Part shown: positions 32,648 through 41,365 of the stretch, one piece after another
How the letters are laid out: every line of letters starts with the position of its first letter
Position numbering within the stretch: the first letter of the stretch is position 1
NCBI GenBank assembly: GCA_020053355.1
Contig: JAGVNI010000014.1
Span: forward strand, 48,769 to 112,768
From: an archaeon
GTDB lineage: Archaea > Micrarchaeota > Micrarchaeia > Anstonellales > Bilamarchaeaceae
Direction of reading: 5' to 3'
DNA length: 64,000 nucleotides
The notes under the pieces: generated by a model
What the model was told of the DNA's origin: nothing
What the model saw: the letters and a program-made list of their open reading frames with translations, nothing else
The model's database searches: none
Program-made: the position numbers and the translations under genes

Positions 32648-32669
32648 GGAGAGGCCCAGGTGACCGAGT

Positions 32670-33725
32670 ATGGAAAGAAAGTTCATAAAGAGCGGCATTC
32701 CCGGATTGGACGAAGTGCTAGGTGGCGGAATCCTTGAAGGCTCAGTTGTGACCGTCAGCGGCCCGACCGGCGCCGGAAAAAGCACGTTCGCTGCGCAGTT
32801 CCTGCACAACGGGGCGGTCGAGTCCGACGAGCCGGGCATATACATCGCCATCGAGGAGACGAGAAGGGACTTTTTCTTCCACATGGGCGGATATGAGTGG
32901 GACTTCGCCTCGCTTGAGCGCGACCGGAAGTTCATATTGCTCGATTATCCCATCCACGAGGTGGACCAGATAATAAACCAGGCCGCCGCGATACAGGAAA
33001 TCATCAACACCACCGGCGTCCGGAGGGTGGTGATAGACTCGGTGATGCCGATAGCCCAGTTTTTCAAGAGCGAGGAGGAGCGCAAGACGGGCTTCCTCAA
33101 ATTCATCGACAACCTCCACAAGTGGAATGTCACGACGCTCATCGTCTCGGAGGATTTGAAAATCCAATCCGGCTCGAGGCCGAGTTCGGAATACGGGATT
33201 GAGAGCTTCACCGACGGCTGGATCAACCTCTTCTTCCGCTACGACGAGAAGCGGCTCGAGAGGGACCGGTATATCGAAGTCGTGAAGATGAAGGGCGTGG
33301 CCCACTCGTCGCGGGCATACCCCGTGACGCTCGATAACAAGGGATTCTCGCTTGTGACCGCGCGGACTCCGCTCGTCGAGGAGAAGCCATTGAAAATCAC
33401 CCCCCCGCAGATGCAGAGGAATGCCACCGAGCCCGCGGAGGAACCCGAAAGGGGGGTAAAGCTTCGGACGCTGAGGTCCCCACCGCCTCAGGACGCGCCG
33501 CCAGCATCCCCGCCACCAGCGGCCAAGCCGGCGGTTCCCGCGGTCAAACCGGCACCATCATCGGCAGCGGCCAAATCCGCCGCACCGGCGCAAAAAGCGC
33601 AGGCAGCGCCTTCCCCGAAGAAAGAGGCAAAGCAGGCTTCGGGAGTAAAATCCGGGCCGGTGAAGATGACGCCTGCGCTCGCGGCAAGGCTGGCTGAAGC
33701 CAGGAAAAAAATCATGAAGAAGTGA
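32670..33725 (+). CDS. KaiC-like RecA-fold ATPase with disordered Ala/Pro/Lys tail
   Basis: 351 residues. A single KaiC domain (residues 1-235) with Walker A GPTGAGKSTFAAQFL, the family start IPGLDEVLGGGILEGSVVTVSG, Walker B-like RRVVIDSV, and the C-terminal YPVTLDNKGF. The last 115 residues are low complexity, rich in Ala, Pro and Lys, ending in a basic helix (TPALAARLAEARKKIMKK). Single-domain KaiC relatives in archaea act in signalling, motility or unknown processes. Its end overlaps the convergent HisA-like gene by 14 nt. Confidence 0.85.
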   Translation: MERKFIKSGIPGLDEVLGGGILEGSVVTVSGPTGAGKSTFAAQFLHNGAVESDEPGIYIAIEETRRDFFFHMGGYEWDFASLERDRKFILLDYPIHEVDQIINQAAAIQEIINTTGVRRVVIDSVMPIAQFFKSEEERKTGFLKFIDNLHKWNVTTLIVSEDLKIQSGSRPSSEYGIESFTDGWINLFFRYDEKRLERDRYIEVVKMKGVAHSSRAYPVTLDNKGFSLVTARTPLVEEKPLKITPPQMQRNATEPAEEPERGVKLRTLRSPPPQDAPPASPPPAAKPAVPAVKPAPSSAAAKSAAPAQKAQAAPSPKKEAKQASGVKSGPVKMTPALAARLAEARKKIMKK

Positions 33726-34233
33726 TAATCCCGAATATCTTTTCTTTCATCTTTCCCTTTACTTTCAATTCGTCCTTTTCGTAGATTATTACGCGCTTGC
33801 CAAACGTTGCGAACCTCCGGACCGATTCATCATCCGCATCTTCAAGCAGAACATCATGGAATCCTTCGGCATCCCCATTATAACCGGAGGGGATTTTTGC
33901 GACAAGGAGCTTCTTTTCCTTCATGGCGGCGATATCCGCCGAAGGCGGAAGCACAACGCGGCATTTCAGGGTAAGGAGCTTCGTGACGATTTTTTGCTCC
34001 GGGGCGCATTCGACCTCGACATTGATTATATACGTCAGGTTGCTGTAAACGTCCAGGTTATTTGGCATGCCGGACAATGCGTCCGTGTCCACGATATGGA
34101 TGAGCATGAATCCGCGTTTTTTTAAGTCCTTTGCATAGTCCAGGGGCTTCCCGATAAGGCGGAGCATTCCGTCTTCCTTCCGGAAGGCCTGCTTGTCGCG
34201 CAGGTAAATAAGGGGTATCTTCAGGGTGTCCAT
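33712..34233 (-). CDS. HisA-like half-barrel protein
   Basis: 173 residues. The N-terminal part (KIPLIYLRDKQAFRKEDG...GKPLDYAKDLKKRGFMLIHIVDTDALSGMPNNLDVYSNL) follows the first strands of HisA/HisF phosphoribosyl isomerases. The protein is much shorter than HisA (about 240), so only part of the TIM barrel can be present, and the catalytic Asp pattern (LRDG) is altered to LRDK. Start ATG 34233 lies 4 nt after hisS, so it is cotranscribed. A role in histidine synthesis is doubtful. Confidence 0.5.
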   Translation of the reverse strand: MDTLKIPLIYLRDKQAFRKEDGMLRLIGKPLDYAKDLKKRGFMLIHIVDTDALSGMPNNLDVYSNLTYIINVEVECAPEQKIVTKLLTLKCRVVLPPSADIAAMKEKKLLVAKIPSGYNGDAEGFHDVLLEDADDESVRRFATFGKRVIIYEKDELKVKGKMKEKIFGIITSS

Positions 34234-34237
34234 GGGA

Positions 34238-35476
34238 TTACCGCCCCAGCAGCCGCGATATGGCATCTTGGATTGGAAGGACTTCTTCCTTGCCGCCGGA
34301 CATGTCGCGCAGTGTCACGGATTTGTCCTTCTTTTCGCGCTCCCCCACAATCGCAGCGAACGGGATTGCGAGGGAATTGGCGTACTCGAACTGCTTGCGC
34401 AGGCTGCGTTCGTTGAGGTCTGTCTCGCAAGCGATTCCGGCCTTGCGGAATTCCGCCGCGACTTGCGCAGCGTACGGATAGAACTCGGGCTTCGCGCAGG
34501 CAACGAAAACCCGGCTGTCCGTCTTCTTCAGGATTGCCTTCTTCTGCTCCGCGAGCAGGGTGACCAGGCGCTCGATGCCGACGGATATGCCGACGGCAGG
34601 CGCGTCCTGGCCGTATATGCCAAGTAGGCCGTCATACCTTCCACCCGCCATAACCGTCCCTATGCCTTCGCTCAATTTTATCTCGAATACCGGGCCGGTG
34701 TAATAGCCGAGGCCCCGGACGAGGAACAGGTCCACTTCCACAACGAAGTCGCAGAGCGCAAGGATCTCCCCCAGTTCCCGAGCGCCTTCCTCGCTGTATT
34801 TGGCCGCGAGTGCGAGCCTCGACCGGTTGTCACCCTTTGCGCGTATAATTGAGAGCAGCTCCCCGGTTTTCTCGTTCCCGACAATTTCGCCAAGCAGCTT
34901 CTCGACCTCGGCTTCGCCGATTTTATCCAGTTTGTCAAGTACGCGGAAAACCTCGCCTTTCGCATCGCCCCCGATTCCGAGTTTCGACGCTATTCCGTCG
35001 AGGATTTTGCGATTGTTCAGGAGAATTCTCCGCTCCGGGAACCCGAAGGCCCCGCATATGGCGCTTGCGATTGTGAGGAGCTCGGATTCGCAGCGCATGG
35101 ATAAGCTCCCGACGATGTCCACATCCGCCTGGTAGAACTCGCGAAAACGTCCGCGCTGGGGCTCCTCCTTGCGCCATACTACGTCTATGGCGTAGCGCTT
35201 GAACGGCTTCGGGGCGTCTGTTGCGGATGCGTAGCGCGCGAGAGGAACCGTCAGGTCGAACCGCAGGCCATACTCCCCCCCATCAATCACGAATATCTGC
35301 TTGTCCACTTCAGGCCCGGCTTTCGCCCGCAGCGTCTCGAGGTATTCCATGGCAGGCGTCTCAAGGGGGCGGTATCCGAAGGATTGGAAGGTCTGCCGGA
35401 TCCGCCCGATTGCCTCCTCCCTGATGAACATGTCCTCGGGACCGATGTCCCTCATGCCTTTTGGTGTGAGCTTCAT
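34238..35476 (-). CDS. hisS: histidyl-tRNA synthetase
   Basis: 412 residues, full length. Motif 1 region TPKGMRDIGPEDMFIREEAIGRIRQTF, motif 2 EEPQRGRFREFYQADVDIVG, the His-specific VRGLGYYTGPVFEI, motif 3 VGISVGIERLV and a C-terminal anticodon-binding domain (ACETDLNERSLRKQFEYAN). It charges tRNA-His. ATG 35476 has a GAGGAAG ribosome-binding site 8 nt upstream and is preferred to GTG 35485. It follows the racemase gene by 23 nt in the same direction. Confidence 0.95.
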   Translation of the reverse strand: MKLTPKGMRDIGPEDMFIREEAIGRIRQTFQSFGYRPLETPAMEYLETLRAKAGPEVDKQIFVIDGGEYGLRFDLTVPLARYASATDAPKPFKRYAIDVVWRKEEPQRGRFREFYQADVDIVGSLSMRCESELLTIASAICGAFGFPERRILLNNRKILDGIASKLGIGGDAKGEVFRVLDKLDKIGEAEVEKLLGEIVGNEKTGELLSIIRAKGDNRSRLALAAKYSEEGARELGEILALCDFVVEVDLFLVRGLGYYTGPVFEIKLSEGIGTVMAGGRYDGLLGIYGQDAPAVGISVGIERLVTLLAEQKKAILKKTDSRVFVACAKPEFYPYAAQVAAEFRKAGIACETDLNERSLRKQFEYANSLAIPFAAIVGEREKKDKSVTLRDMSGGKEEVLPIQDAISRLLGR

Positions 35477-35499
35477 GGCAATCACTTCCTCAATATATG

Positions 35500-36207
35500 T
35501 TAAAAAGGGGAATCGCCCCCCAAACCCCGCTCCCGCCGCCAGCGCAGGAGCGCGGCTTTGGCTGAGATGTCCGCGGTATCGAGAACAATCATTCCGGCGT
35601 CATCGGCCCCCAATGCCAGGGGCAGGTCGGTGCATGCAAGGACGACACCCCTCGCGCCGCGGTCAGCTAGCGCGCCGGCTACGGCCTTGAGGCGCTTTCG
35701 CGGCGCATTGACATCCGTCCCGGCCAGGATTTCCCGTATGGCTGCGGTCACTTCGGCCTGCTCGCAAGAAGATGGCGTCAATGCGCGAAGCCCGGCATCA
35801 TTGAATGCCTGCTGGTAATAACCCTTGCGCATAGTGACCTCGGTCCCAAGGATGCCCCAGTCCGCGAGGCCGCTCTGTTTCGCCTGCATGAGCGTCTCTT
35901 CGACGAGAGAGAGCATCCGGTAGCGCTTGCGCAATTCCGGCACGAACCCCTGCATGGTATTGCAGGCGATAAAGGAAAACGCCGCCCCGGCCGCCTCCAG
36001 TTTCCGTACGCCAGAGTCGAGGAGCGCCAGGACCTCCCGGTCGTCGCACCCTTCCTCCACCACATCTGGTATTGGCATGCTGTAGATTATTATCGGCGGG
36101 AAATCCGAATCCAGTTTCGCGCCGTATTGCTGCTGGCAGCGCCGGATGATGCGCATGTACGTGTATGCCGTGCTTTCAGGCCCCATGCCTCCGAGAATCC
36201 CTATCAT
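35500..36207 (-). CDS. aspartate/glutamate racemase family protein
   Basis: 235 residues. Motifs: GILGGMGPESTAYTYMRII at the start, FIACNTMQGFV with the first catalytic Cys, GILGTEVTMRKGYYQQAF and VLACTDLPLAL with the second catalytic Cys. Both Cys are present, so PLP-independent racemisation of aspartate or glutamate is plausible. The ATG overlaps the stop of the aaRS-like gene (ATGA). D-amino acids are unexpected in an archaeon without peptidoglycan; use in signalling or surface polymers is possible. Confidence 0.85.
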   Translation of the reverse strand: MIGILGGMGPESTAYTYMRIIRRCQQQYGAKLDSDFPPIIIYSMPIPDVVEEGCDDREVLALLDSGVRKLEAAGAAFSFIACNTMQGFVPELRKRYRMLSLVEETLMQAKQSGLADWGILGTEVTMRKGYYQQAFNDAGLRALTPSSCEQAEVTAAIREILAGTDVNAPRKRLKAVAGALADRGARGVVLACTDLPLALGADDAGMIVLDTADISAKAALLRWRRERGLGGDSPF

Positions 36208-37367
36208 GCGCCCACCCCCGCACCGAGCCTAAGCTGTATCGGTCGAATCAGGTACGCCCAAAGGCATTCGGCGAGCACAGGGGCCAGCCGGGTGGTTCCG
36301 CCCGAACCCGCTTTCGCAAGCACGTTCAATGCCCCGGCCCCGTCTGATACAGGCGAACCCAGTATCCGGACCGGGACCGAGTCCGCGGCAGCCGCGGATT
36401 CGACGGCAAGGACGCAAAGGCGCGCGAAGGGGTTCAGGAAATCGCCGTAATAAAGCGGCTGGTTCTGGGCCCGCTGGGCAAGCCTCATGATTTTGTCGCC
36501 CACTTCGCGTTTCGAATCCTCTATGAAAATGCGCTCCTCGCCCTCTTTCCCGATATATGGCGTGACGGGCTTTGGCGCTGCAGACGAGCTCCGGAAATCC
36601 AGGGGCTGCCGAAGCTGGACTATGTCCATGAAGGCGCCGATGAATGCGTCGTATTCCTGCTCGCTTTCCGGGCCGATTTTGCATCCTACACCCAACGCCT
36701 TTTTCATCCATGCGGCCTCGGCAACTTCGAAAAGCCGGTAAAGAGACGGCGCGTCGAATCCGCCGAGCGCGTCTATCAGTCCCGGGGGCATTGCCGCAAT
36801 CGTTTCCGGGCCTAAGGATGGCACCACATCAGAAAACCGCGGCCCTTTCCGCTCGCTGATAATCCCCGAGGCCGCCTTCCACCTGCCAACCTCGTCCCAG
36901 TAAGCGGGCTTTGCCCATAAGTCGGCTGTCCGCAGGAATGCAGGCTCGATGCCGATTGCTCCTGCGCAAGCCCGCAGGAATTCCAGTTTCCTCTCTTCGG
37001 CAAGCAGAAGCTCGCCCGAAGGCCTCCCGTTCAGCACCGCGAACTGCCCGGCGATGAAAACAGTCAGCCCGATGTCCGCACCCATCCGTTGCAGGCGCGA
37101 AATGAGGAGGAACACGTCCAGCTGGTCGATTGGCTCGCGGAACCGTGATGTGCTCATCCCGTAATAGGCAGGACCCCCACCCGCCAGGCCGGCCTTTTCG
37201 ATTAAGGCGAATTTCCGGATGCCCTCAGCCATCAGCGCATCGCTGCACGGGCGCCTATCACTCCCGCTCCATGTGAAGGAGACCCCTTCCCTTAGCTTTT
37301 TCCAATGCTTCCATTGTTTGCACCTCCATTTTTTCCCGGCTCCGGTATGGTTGCCGGGTTTACGCAT
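36204..37367 (-). CDS. class I aminoacyl-tRNA synthetase-like paralogue (TyrRS/TrpRS type), motifs lost
   Basis: 387 residues or slightly fewer, depending on the start. Middle segments resemble the TyrRS/TrpRS Rossmann core: LDVFLLISRLQRMGADIGLTVFIAGQFAVLNGRPSGELLLAEERKLEFLRACAGAIGIEP, and later GKEGEERIFIEDSKREVGDKIMRLAQ where synthetases have the KMSKS loop and the following helix. No HIGH or KMSKS sequence is seen, so it may not charge tRNA. It is coupled to an Asp/Glu racemase by an ATGA overlap and lies upstream of hisS. The first about 45 residues are basic and the true start is uncertain. Confidence 0.5.
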   Translation of the reverse strand: MRKPGNHTGAGKKWRCKQWKHWKKLREGVSFTWSGSDRRPCSDALMAEGIRKFALIEKAGLAGGGPAYYGMSTSRFREPIDQLDVFLLISRLQRMGADIGLTVFIAGQFAVLNGRPSGELLLAEERKLEFLRACAGAIGIEPAFLRTADLWAKPAYWDEVGRWKAASGIISERKGPRFSDVVPSLGPETIAAMPPGLIDALGGFDAPSLYRLFEVAEAAWMKKALGVGCKIGPESEQEYDAFIGAFMDIVQLRQPLDFRSSSAAPKPVTPYIGKEGEERIFIEDSKREVGDKIMRLAQRAQNQPLYYGDFLNPFARLCVLAVESAAAADSVPVRILGSPVSDGAGALNVLAKAGSGGTTRLAPVLAECLWAYLIRPIQLRLGAGVGA

Positions 37368-37555
37368 GAGACGTTGCTGACGCTGGTAAGAGCAAATTCA
37401 GCCGGGGCGTTGCTATCAAGCAATAAGACTAGGCTGGCCTCGGAATCGAGGCCGATGAAGCAAATCCCTTCCTATGAAGGACACCCCTGCCTTTCACCAT
37501 AATCAACTCCTAATTCTGACATATATGCTCCGGCCGGAGAATATAAACGTATGTA

Positions 37556-38977
37556 TCAGGAATTCTCCCGCCACACCAGCCAGGCTTTTTTCGGCGTCCC
37601 GTCGCTCCGCTTCAGCGCGAGGCTGCAGAGGTATTCCTTGAATGGGACCATGAAGGAATCGTCGTCTTTGAGTTCGGGGTGTTCGGTCAGGAAGCTTTCC
37701 GCGCCTTCCGTGCAGTCCTTCCCGTCGTTCAGCCCCCACCATTTCACGAATTCCGCATCCGTTGTGTTGGCGCGGATGAAATCGAAATACGCTTCCGTAA
37801 ACTCCGCCTGCTTCTCCTCGCTCGAATTCAGGAGCGTCGAACTGCTCCAGCCGGTCTCGATTATCACATAAGGCTTGCCCGGGACGACATCCTTCACGCC
37901 TTCAAGGTATGAGACACCCTGCGAGACGTTGTCGAAATCGAACATATCATGATACCCGTAAGACGTGAAGGCTACCAGGTCTGCTTCGGGCGCAAGGGTC
38001 CGCGCGATGTCTGTGGCGTTGTTCTTGAGGGCGTCGTGGTAGGTGACCGTGAACCCGAATTTGGTAGCAGGATTTGCCGCTTTCACCTTTTCCCTGGTCT
38101 TCCTGAGGAGCTCCTTGAAAGCGGGGATTTTCTCGCGGTGGCTGTAAAGATAGTCGTCGACCTCGCTCCCAACGAAATAGTAATCAGGTTTGTAGCGGGC
38201 GACGAACGCAGCTGAGAAGTCCGAGAACTCGTCTGCGAAACCGGGGTCGTCGAACGAATCGAAGCGCTCGGGATATTTCGAGAGGACGCTCGTGTGGATG
38301 ACTTCCACCATAGCTGCGCTCCTCCCTTCATATGAAAGCGGCTCCATGATGAAATCCGACGCCGTCCAGTTGCCATCGAGGCCACGCCAATCGAAATACC
38401 AGTCTAGGACGTCAACGCCGTTTTCCCGCGCTTCCCTGATTGCGGGTAGTATCCCGGACGGGTTGTCGTTTGTGGGGGTGGGTATCAGGGCGGATTTTTG
38501 CACAACCGTCAGGTTGCGCTTCCCGCATGATGCTGCGGTGAGGAATGACGAGCCGGGTGTTTCCCCGGTGCAGGCGATTGTGAGCGAATAAGTGTCATAA
38601 TTGCAGTAGATGACGCGCGTCCTGGCGTCGAATTGCGTGCCGCCGGGGCTCATCGCGAAATCCAGGTACTCCCCGCCGTTTCCGCTAAATGAGCTGCCAA
38701 ACTCGCTCTCAAGCCTGTCCTTTAGCATCCGGGACGGGACCGATGGGTAGCGCGCTGCGGCAAAGACGCAGGTCCCGTTGTTTTTCACGAGGTAGTTCTG
38801 GTCTTTCTTTTCAGCGTCCGGCCAGTCCGGATACGAGAAGGAGAGGTAGCCGTCTGAATAGTTGGAGTACGTCGGGACAATAGGGTTCTGCTGCAGGGGG
38901 GGTTGCGGGTTCTGGGAGCATCCGGAAAATAGGATAAACGCCAAGAACAAGGCGGGGCAAATCAGGAATACGCGCAT
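37556..38977 (-). CDS. lipoprotein with TIM-barrel glycoside hydrolase-like domain
   Basis: 473 residues from ATG 38977, which begins a signal peptide with lipobox LFSGC; TATA CTTTTATTT lies about 25 nt upstream. The N-terminal domain (about 35-160) is a PsbP-like beta domain. The C-terminal domain has GH clan-A features: VLDWYFDWRGLDGNW, YYFVGSEVDDYL (possible acid/base Glu), FTSYGYHDMF, and YVIIETGWSSS (possible nucleophile Glu). It probably cleaves or binds a polysaccharide at the cell surface. The longer ORF upstream encodes a tandem repeat (APFEAPFE) and overlaps a small 12-bp duplication. Confidence 0.65.
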   Translation of the reverse strand: MRVFLICPALFLAFILFSGCSQNPQPPLQQNPIVPTYSNYSDGYLSFSYPDWPDAEKKDQNYLVKNNGTCVFAAARYPSVPSRMLKDRLESEFGSSFSGNGGEYLDFAMSPGGTQFDARTRVIYCNYDTYSLTIACTGETPGSSFLTAASCGKRNLTVVQKSALIPTPTNDNPSGILPAIREARENGVDVLDWYFDWRGLDGNWTASDFIMEPLSYEGRSAAMVEVIHTSVLSKYPERFDSFDDPGFADEFSDFSAAFVARYKPDYYFVGSEVDDYLYSHREKIPAFKELLRKTREKVKAANPATKFGFTVTYHDALKNNATDIARTLAPEADLVAFTSYGYHDMFDFDNVSQGVSYLEGVKDVVPGKPYVIIETGWSSSTLLNSSEEKQAEFTEAYFDFIRANTTDAEFVKWWGLNDGKDCTEGAESFLTEHPELKDDDSFMVPFKEYLCSLALKRSDGTPKKAWLVWRENS

Positions 38978-39079
38978 AAATCGGATGGGAAGTCCCCAAA
39001 TAAAAGGCTTGGGAACTTCAAAAGGTGCTTCAAAAGGTGCTTCATAAGGCATAAAATCCCACCCAGAGTAGTATTATTG

Positions 39080-40531
39080 ATGGAGATACTCCGGAAACTG
39101 GGAGCGGTGATGTTCTACGCATCAATCCCCCTGTCACTTGCCCTTGCCTACAGCCTCGTGAGCGGCGATGGCGGCTGGGTCCCGATTCTCGCGACAATAC
39201 TTATAATGGGGCTGCCCGCCCTGCCGCAGATAGCCGGAAGCATGATTGAGAACACGAAGACCGCCCTTCGCTCGCTCTACAAACCGGATGCGGAATTCGT
39301 CTACCGGAAAGTCCTCGACACCGGCTCCATGCGGAAGGAGGTGGAAACCCTCACACTCGGAGAGGTTCTCGCCCTCACCGGGATGGCCTGGCTGGTGGTT
39401 CCGTTCCTCTCCGTATTGCCATACTTATATTACGGGGTGCCGGTCGTGGATGCGCTTTTTGAGAGCATGTCGGGCTGGACATCGACCGGGCTTTCCGCCT
39501 TGCCGACGGTTTCGGTCATTCCGGCCAGCGTCATATTCTTCCGGAGCATAACGAACTGGGTGGGTGGTCTGGGCATCGTAGTCCTCATCCTGAGCACGAC
39601 AAAGGGGATGGAGGCCATCAGCTTCCTGAGGGCCGAGGGCAGGAGCGAAACCGAGCTTGGCATCGCGTCCACGGTCAGCACGACATTCGGCGTCTACCTC
39701 GGCCTGACGGCAATATTCATCGTCCTCGCAATGGCTGTCGGTTTCAACCCGTTCGATGCGGTGAACCTGACGTTTGCGGGCATATCGAACGGAGGGTTCT
39801 TCCCGTTCGACTCCTATGACATGAGCGCCATCCAGAAGGTGGTGCTTGCAATGATGATGTTCGCAGGGGCTACTAGCATCCTGTTCTTCAGGAACGTCTG
39901 GAAGGGGAATGTGGAGAGGGCTGTCCGGGACGAGGAGTTCCTTGCATATGTCGGAATAACCGCGCTTGCCATCGTGCTTTCCGCATTCCTGGCCCATGAC
40001 GGCGCCTTCAACTTCTTCCTTAGCGCGGTGGCAGCGATAGCAGGGGGCGGATTCGGCTTGGGAAACCTGGCGATAATCCATGTCTTCGGGATTTACCTCT
40101 TAATCCTCCTGATGCTTAGCGGAGGCATGACCGGCTCGACAACCGGCGCTGTCAAGCTCTGGCGCGTCCTTGTCATAGCCAAGGCGGTCTGGAGGCAGGT
40201 GAAGGAGGCGTTCCTGCCCAGAGGCTCGGTGCAGCTGGTGAAAATCAACGGCCTCCCGATTCCTGACCGGATGATAGTGGAAAGCGCGATATTCGTGTTC
40301 GCCTACCTGATAATCTTCCTTGGGGCCGCAGGGGCGTTCATGTCGGCAAGCTACGGGACAGAGGACTCGCTTTTCCTTGTCGCAACCGCGATGGGCAACG
40401 TCGGGCTTACCACCGTGAGCATCCCGGCGGTAGGGTTGGCCGGCAAGTCATTATTAATAATCCTGATGTATGTTGGAAGGATAGAGGTATTCCCGAGCCT
40501 GGCTCTGGTAGCTTTTCTTGTGAGGAGATGA
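39080..40531 (+). CDS. trkH: TrkH-type potassium transporter subunit
   Basis: 483 residues with about ten hydrophobic segments. The four pore-loop filters are recognisable: TSTGLS, SNGGFFP, GGFGLGN and MGNVGLTT, together with NWVGGLGIVVLILS and SGGMTGSTTGAVKLWR. It takes up K+ and is gated by TrkA, encoded next to it. A TATA-like CATAAAATCC lies 25 nt before ATG 39080; TTG 39077 is less likely. Confidence 0.95.
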   Translation: MEILRKLGAVMFYASIPLSLALAYSLVSGDGGWVPILATILIMGLPALPQIAGSMIENTKTALRSLYKPDAEFVYRKVLDTGSMRKEVETLTLGEVLALTGMAWLVVPFLSVLPYLYYGVPVVDALFESMSGWTSTGLSALPTVSVIPASVIFFRSITNWVGGLGIVVLILSTTKGMEAISFLRAEGRSETELGIASTVSTTFGVYLGLTAIFIVLAMAVGFNPFDAVNLTFAGISNGGFFPFDSYDMSAIQKVVLAMMMFAGATSILFFRNVWKGNVERAVRDEEFLAYVGITALAIVLSAFLAHDGAFNFFLSAVAAIAGGGFGLGNLAIIHVFGIYLLILLMLSGGMTGSTTGAVKLWRVLVIAKAVWRQVKEAFLPRGSVQLVKINGLPIPDRMIVESAIFVFAYLIIFLGAAGAFMSASYGTEDSLFLVATAMGNVGLTTVSIPAVGLAGKSLLIILMYVGRIEVFPSLALVAFLVRR

Positions 40532-40532
40532 C

Positions 40533-41144
40533 ATGAACATAGTTATTTTCGGCGCCGGAAGGGTCGGCAGGGCCCTTGTGAGGATTCTAGAAAACCACAA
40601 GTTCAAGGTCACGATTGTGGACGAGAGCCGCAATGTTTGCGACGAGGTCGCGGGGGAGACGAATGCGACGGTCATCTGCGGCGATGTCAGCAACCCGAAG
40701 CTGCTTGAGGAATTGAAACTCGACAAGACCGACTTCGTTTTCGCGGTGACGGGGAGCGAGGAGACGAATTTCCTCGTATCCGTATATGCCAGGCACATGA
40801 ACGCGAAAAGGGTGATATCAAGGGCTTCGGAAGCGAGGTATTCGCACCTGATGGAGAAACTGGGCGTCATCCCCCTGATTCCCGAGACCACGCTTGCGCG
40901 CGAACTGGCTAATGCGGTCCTCAACCCGATGATTTCCATAATGCTCGACCCGACCTTTTCGAACGTGGAGATGTTCGAGAAGGAGGTGACCGGCTCCCTC
41001 AAGGACAAGACGGTAAGGGAAGCGAACGAGAAGAACAATTTCGCGGTCATATCGATAATCAAGGACGGGAAGTTCCAGGCCCCAGTGCCGGATTTGGTGC
41101 TCCAGGAAGGCATGACACTGGTGGTCGTCAAGCATAATGGTTAG
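40533..41144 (+). CDS. trkA: TrkA-type RCK regulatory subunit
   Basis: 203 residues: a TrkA-N Rossmann domain (MNIVIFGAGRVGRALVRILENHKFKVTIVDE, CGDVSNPKLLEEL, FVFAVTGSEETNFLVSVYARHM) followed by a TrkA-C domain (VREANEKNNFAVISIIKDGKFQAPVPDLVLQEGMTLVVV). It binds NAD(H) or ATP and controls TrkH. The gene begins one base after the trkH stop, a clear operon. Confidence 0.94.
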   Translation: MNIVIFGAGRVGRALVRILENHKFKVTIVDESRNVCDEVAGETNATVICGDVSNPKLLEELKLDKTDFVFAVTGSEETNFLVSVYARHMNAKRVISRASEARYSHLMEKLGVIPLIPETTLARELANAVLNPMISIMLDPTFSNVEMFEKEVTGSLKDKTVREANEKNNFAVISIIKDGKFQAPVPDLVLQEGMTLVVVKHNG

Positions 41145-41186
41145 CTTTTATTTCTTTTGCCCACTAATCTCCCAATACTGCTCTCT

Positions 41187-41259
41187 AGCCCCGTCGTCTA
41201 GCGGTCAAGGATAGAAGGCTCTGGACCTTTTGACAGCGGTTCGAATCCGCTCGGGGCTA
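41187..41259 (+). tRNA. tRNA-Gln(CTG), no intron
   Basis: 73 nt. Acceptor arms AGCCCCG and CGGGGCT pair fully, discriminator A. Anticodon stem GAAGG/CCTTT encloses CTCTGGA, giving CTG. T arm GCGGT-TCGAATC region is normal. It is the only tRNA gene of the window without an intron. An AT-rich stretch starts right after it. Confidence 0.88.
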
Positions 41260-41365
41260 TAATTTTTCTCGAAAATGTTGGGCCTTAGTTGTCGAAATTG
41301 GATATCCAGATTCAATCCAACTGATAGAATAAAGATTTGCTGGGGAATTAGAGAAAATTATTGTG

